Of a stretch of 64,000 bases of DNA, positions 63,510 through 64,000 are shown one piece after another (positions within the stretch are counted from its first letter, which is position 1; every line of letters begins with the position of its first letter). The DNA is from Rikenellaceae bacterium (GTDB lineage: Bacteria > Bacteroidota > Bacteroidia > Bacteroidales > Rikenellaceae), in contig SUZH01000003.1 of NCBI GenBank assembly GCA_015060045.1, positions 167,865-231,864 of the forward strand. The letters run 5' to 3'. A model generated the notes under the pieces. The model saw only the letters and a list, made by a program, of their open reading frames with translations. It did not search any database and was not told the DNA's origin. A program made the position numbers and the translations under genes.

Positions 63510-64000
63510 ATGACACAATTACAACAAATCATCGAAGCAGCGTGGGAGGATCGCACGCTGCTGAAAGATCCCGCCACGGAAGCTGCCATCCGCGAGGTGG
63601 TACGCTTGGTCGATGCCGGCGAGCTGCGCACGGCCGAGCCAATCGATCTCGAAAAGAGCCTTTGGCAGGTGAACGAGTGGGTCAAGAAGGCGATCATCCT
63701 CTACTTCCCGATCCAGCCCATGCGCAAGATGCAGGGTGGCGAGATCGAGTGGTTTGACAAGATGGACCTAAAGCACGACTACGACAAGCTCGGCGTGCGC
63801 GTAGTTCCCTCGGCAGTGGCCCGCTACGGTGCCTACATCGCACCAGGTGCAATCCTGATGCCCTCGTACGTCAATATCGGTGCCTACGTCGATACGGGCA
63901 CGATGGTCGATACCTGGGCTACGGTGGGTTCGTGTGCCCAGATCGGCAAGCATGTTCACCTCTCGGGTGGCGTGGGTATCGGCGGTGTGCTGGAGCCCGT
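63510..64000 (+). CDS. dapD: Tetrahydrodipicolinate N-succinyltransferase, N-terminal part
   Basis: The first 163 residues are visible; the window edge cuts the rest. The N-terminal helical domain is seen ([20 protein letters not shown], then [20 protein letters not shown]). The left-handed beta-helix begins with [33 protein letters not shown] and continues into [20 protein letters not shown]. This matches DapD, which succinylates tetrahydrodipicolinate on the way to meso-diaminopimelate and lysine. It starts at the ATG at 63510, just past the promoter. Confidence 0.95.
   Translation, partial: MTQLQQIIEAAWEDRTLLKDPATEAAIREVVRLVDAGELRTAEPIDLEKSLWQVNEWVKKAIILYFPIQPMRKMQGGEIEWFDKMDLKHDYDKLGVRVVPSAVARYGAYIAPGAILMPSYVNIGAYVDTGTMVDTWATVGSCAQIGKHVHLSGGVGIGGVLEP

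Noticed and set aside
1..64000. tRNA and rRNA genes
   Set aside because: No cloverleaf-like segment with a TTC-GA-TCC arm or rRNA-like stretch was recognised by eye; a tRNA search program would settle this.

Overview
The window is a compact, GC-rich bacterial chromosome segment from the Bacteroidota, most likely a gut-type Bacteroidales and plausibly Alistipes or a close relative. The evidence is the gene content (OstA-like protein, Bacteroidota-type LptE, DUF4254 beside a GT9 transferase, HU-CCDC81, DUF5683 after parAB, DPP-IV, BspA-type leucine-rich repeats, fimbrillin-like lipoproteins), start codons mostly without Shine-Dalgarno sequences, and repeated use of the Bacteroidota promoter box TAnnTTTG, in the best cases with TTTG 19-20 bases upstream. 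The genus is an inference. I saw no rRNA, tRNA, CRISPR array, integrase or transposase. The lon gene is cut by the left edge and dapD by the right edge.

Layout. 1-12.5 kb: lon (minus), then valS, rnhA, an MsbA-like ABC exporter, ileS, a TraR/DksA-like regulator and a YidE/AspT-type transporter (plus). 12.5-18.5 kb: a minus-strand envelope cluster of two parvulin-type periplasmic chaperones and an OstA-like protein, plus a CPBP membrane protease. 18.6-24.4 kb: a plus-strand operon parA-parB-DUF5683-mltD-mnmE. 24.4-30.6 kb: an accessory surface region with a 59-residue microprotein gene, a lipoprotein with a PI-PLC-like barrel, and a lipoprotein with a CotH kinase domain. 30.9-35.1 kb: malQ, an MFS transporter and a DEDDh exonuclease. 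35.2-38.6 kb: a minus-strand cluster of HU-CCDC81, a sigma-54 activator, lptE, a small helical protein and secG. 38.8-40.2 kb: an arginine-decarboxylase-like enzyme. 40.3-43.0 kb: an AT-rich insert-like segment with a BspA LRR lipoprotein and a 193-198 residue protein of unknown function. 43.4-51.7 kb: pfkA, a PfkB kinase, GT9 plus DUF4254, a glucosaminidase, a conserved hypothetical, DPP-IV and superoxide dismutase. 51.8-58.6 kb: asd, PBP1A, a 976-residue predicted metalloprotease/propeller/outer-membrane-barrel protein and a SUI1 factor. 58.6-64 kb: a DUF4435 TOPRIM-like protein, class III fructose bisphosphatase, a non-coding tandem repeat, lysC and dapD.

How the genes fit together. Much of the window builds or edits the cell envelope: lipopolysaccharide core and export (GT9, MsbA-like, OstA-like, LptE), outer-membrane protein folding (two parvulins), murein synthesis and turnover (PBP1A, MltD, glucosaminidase), protein export (SecG) and the diaminopimelate/lysine pathway (lysC, asd, dapD). 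Glycolysis and gluconeogenesis face each other as pfkA and a class III FBPase. The least ordinary parts are the paired surface lipoproteins at 24.9-30.6 kb, the LRR segment at 40.3-43.0 kb, the IleRS with a rearranged signature motif, the 976-residue envelope protein, the hairpin between asd and sod, and the repeated structured DNA at 61.9-62.1 kb.
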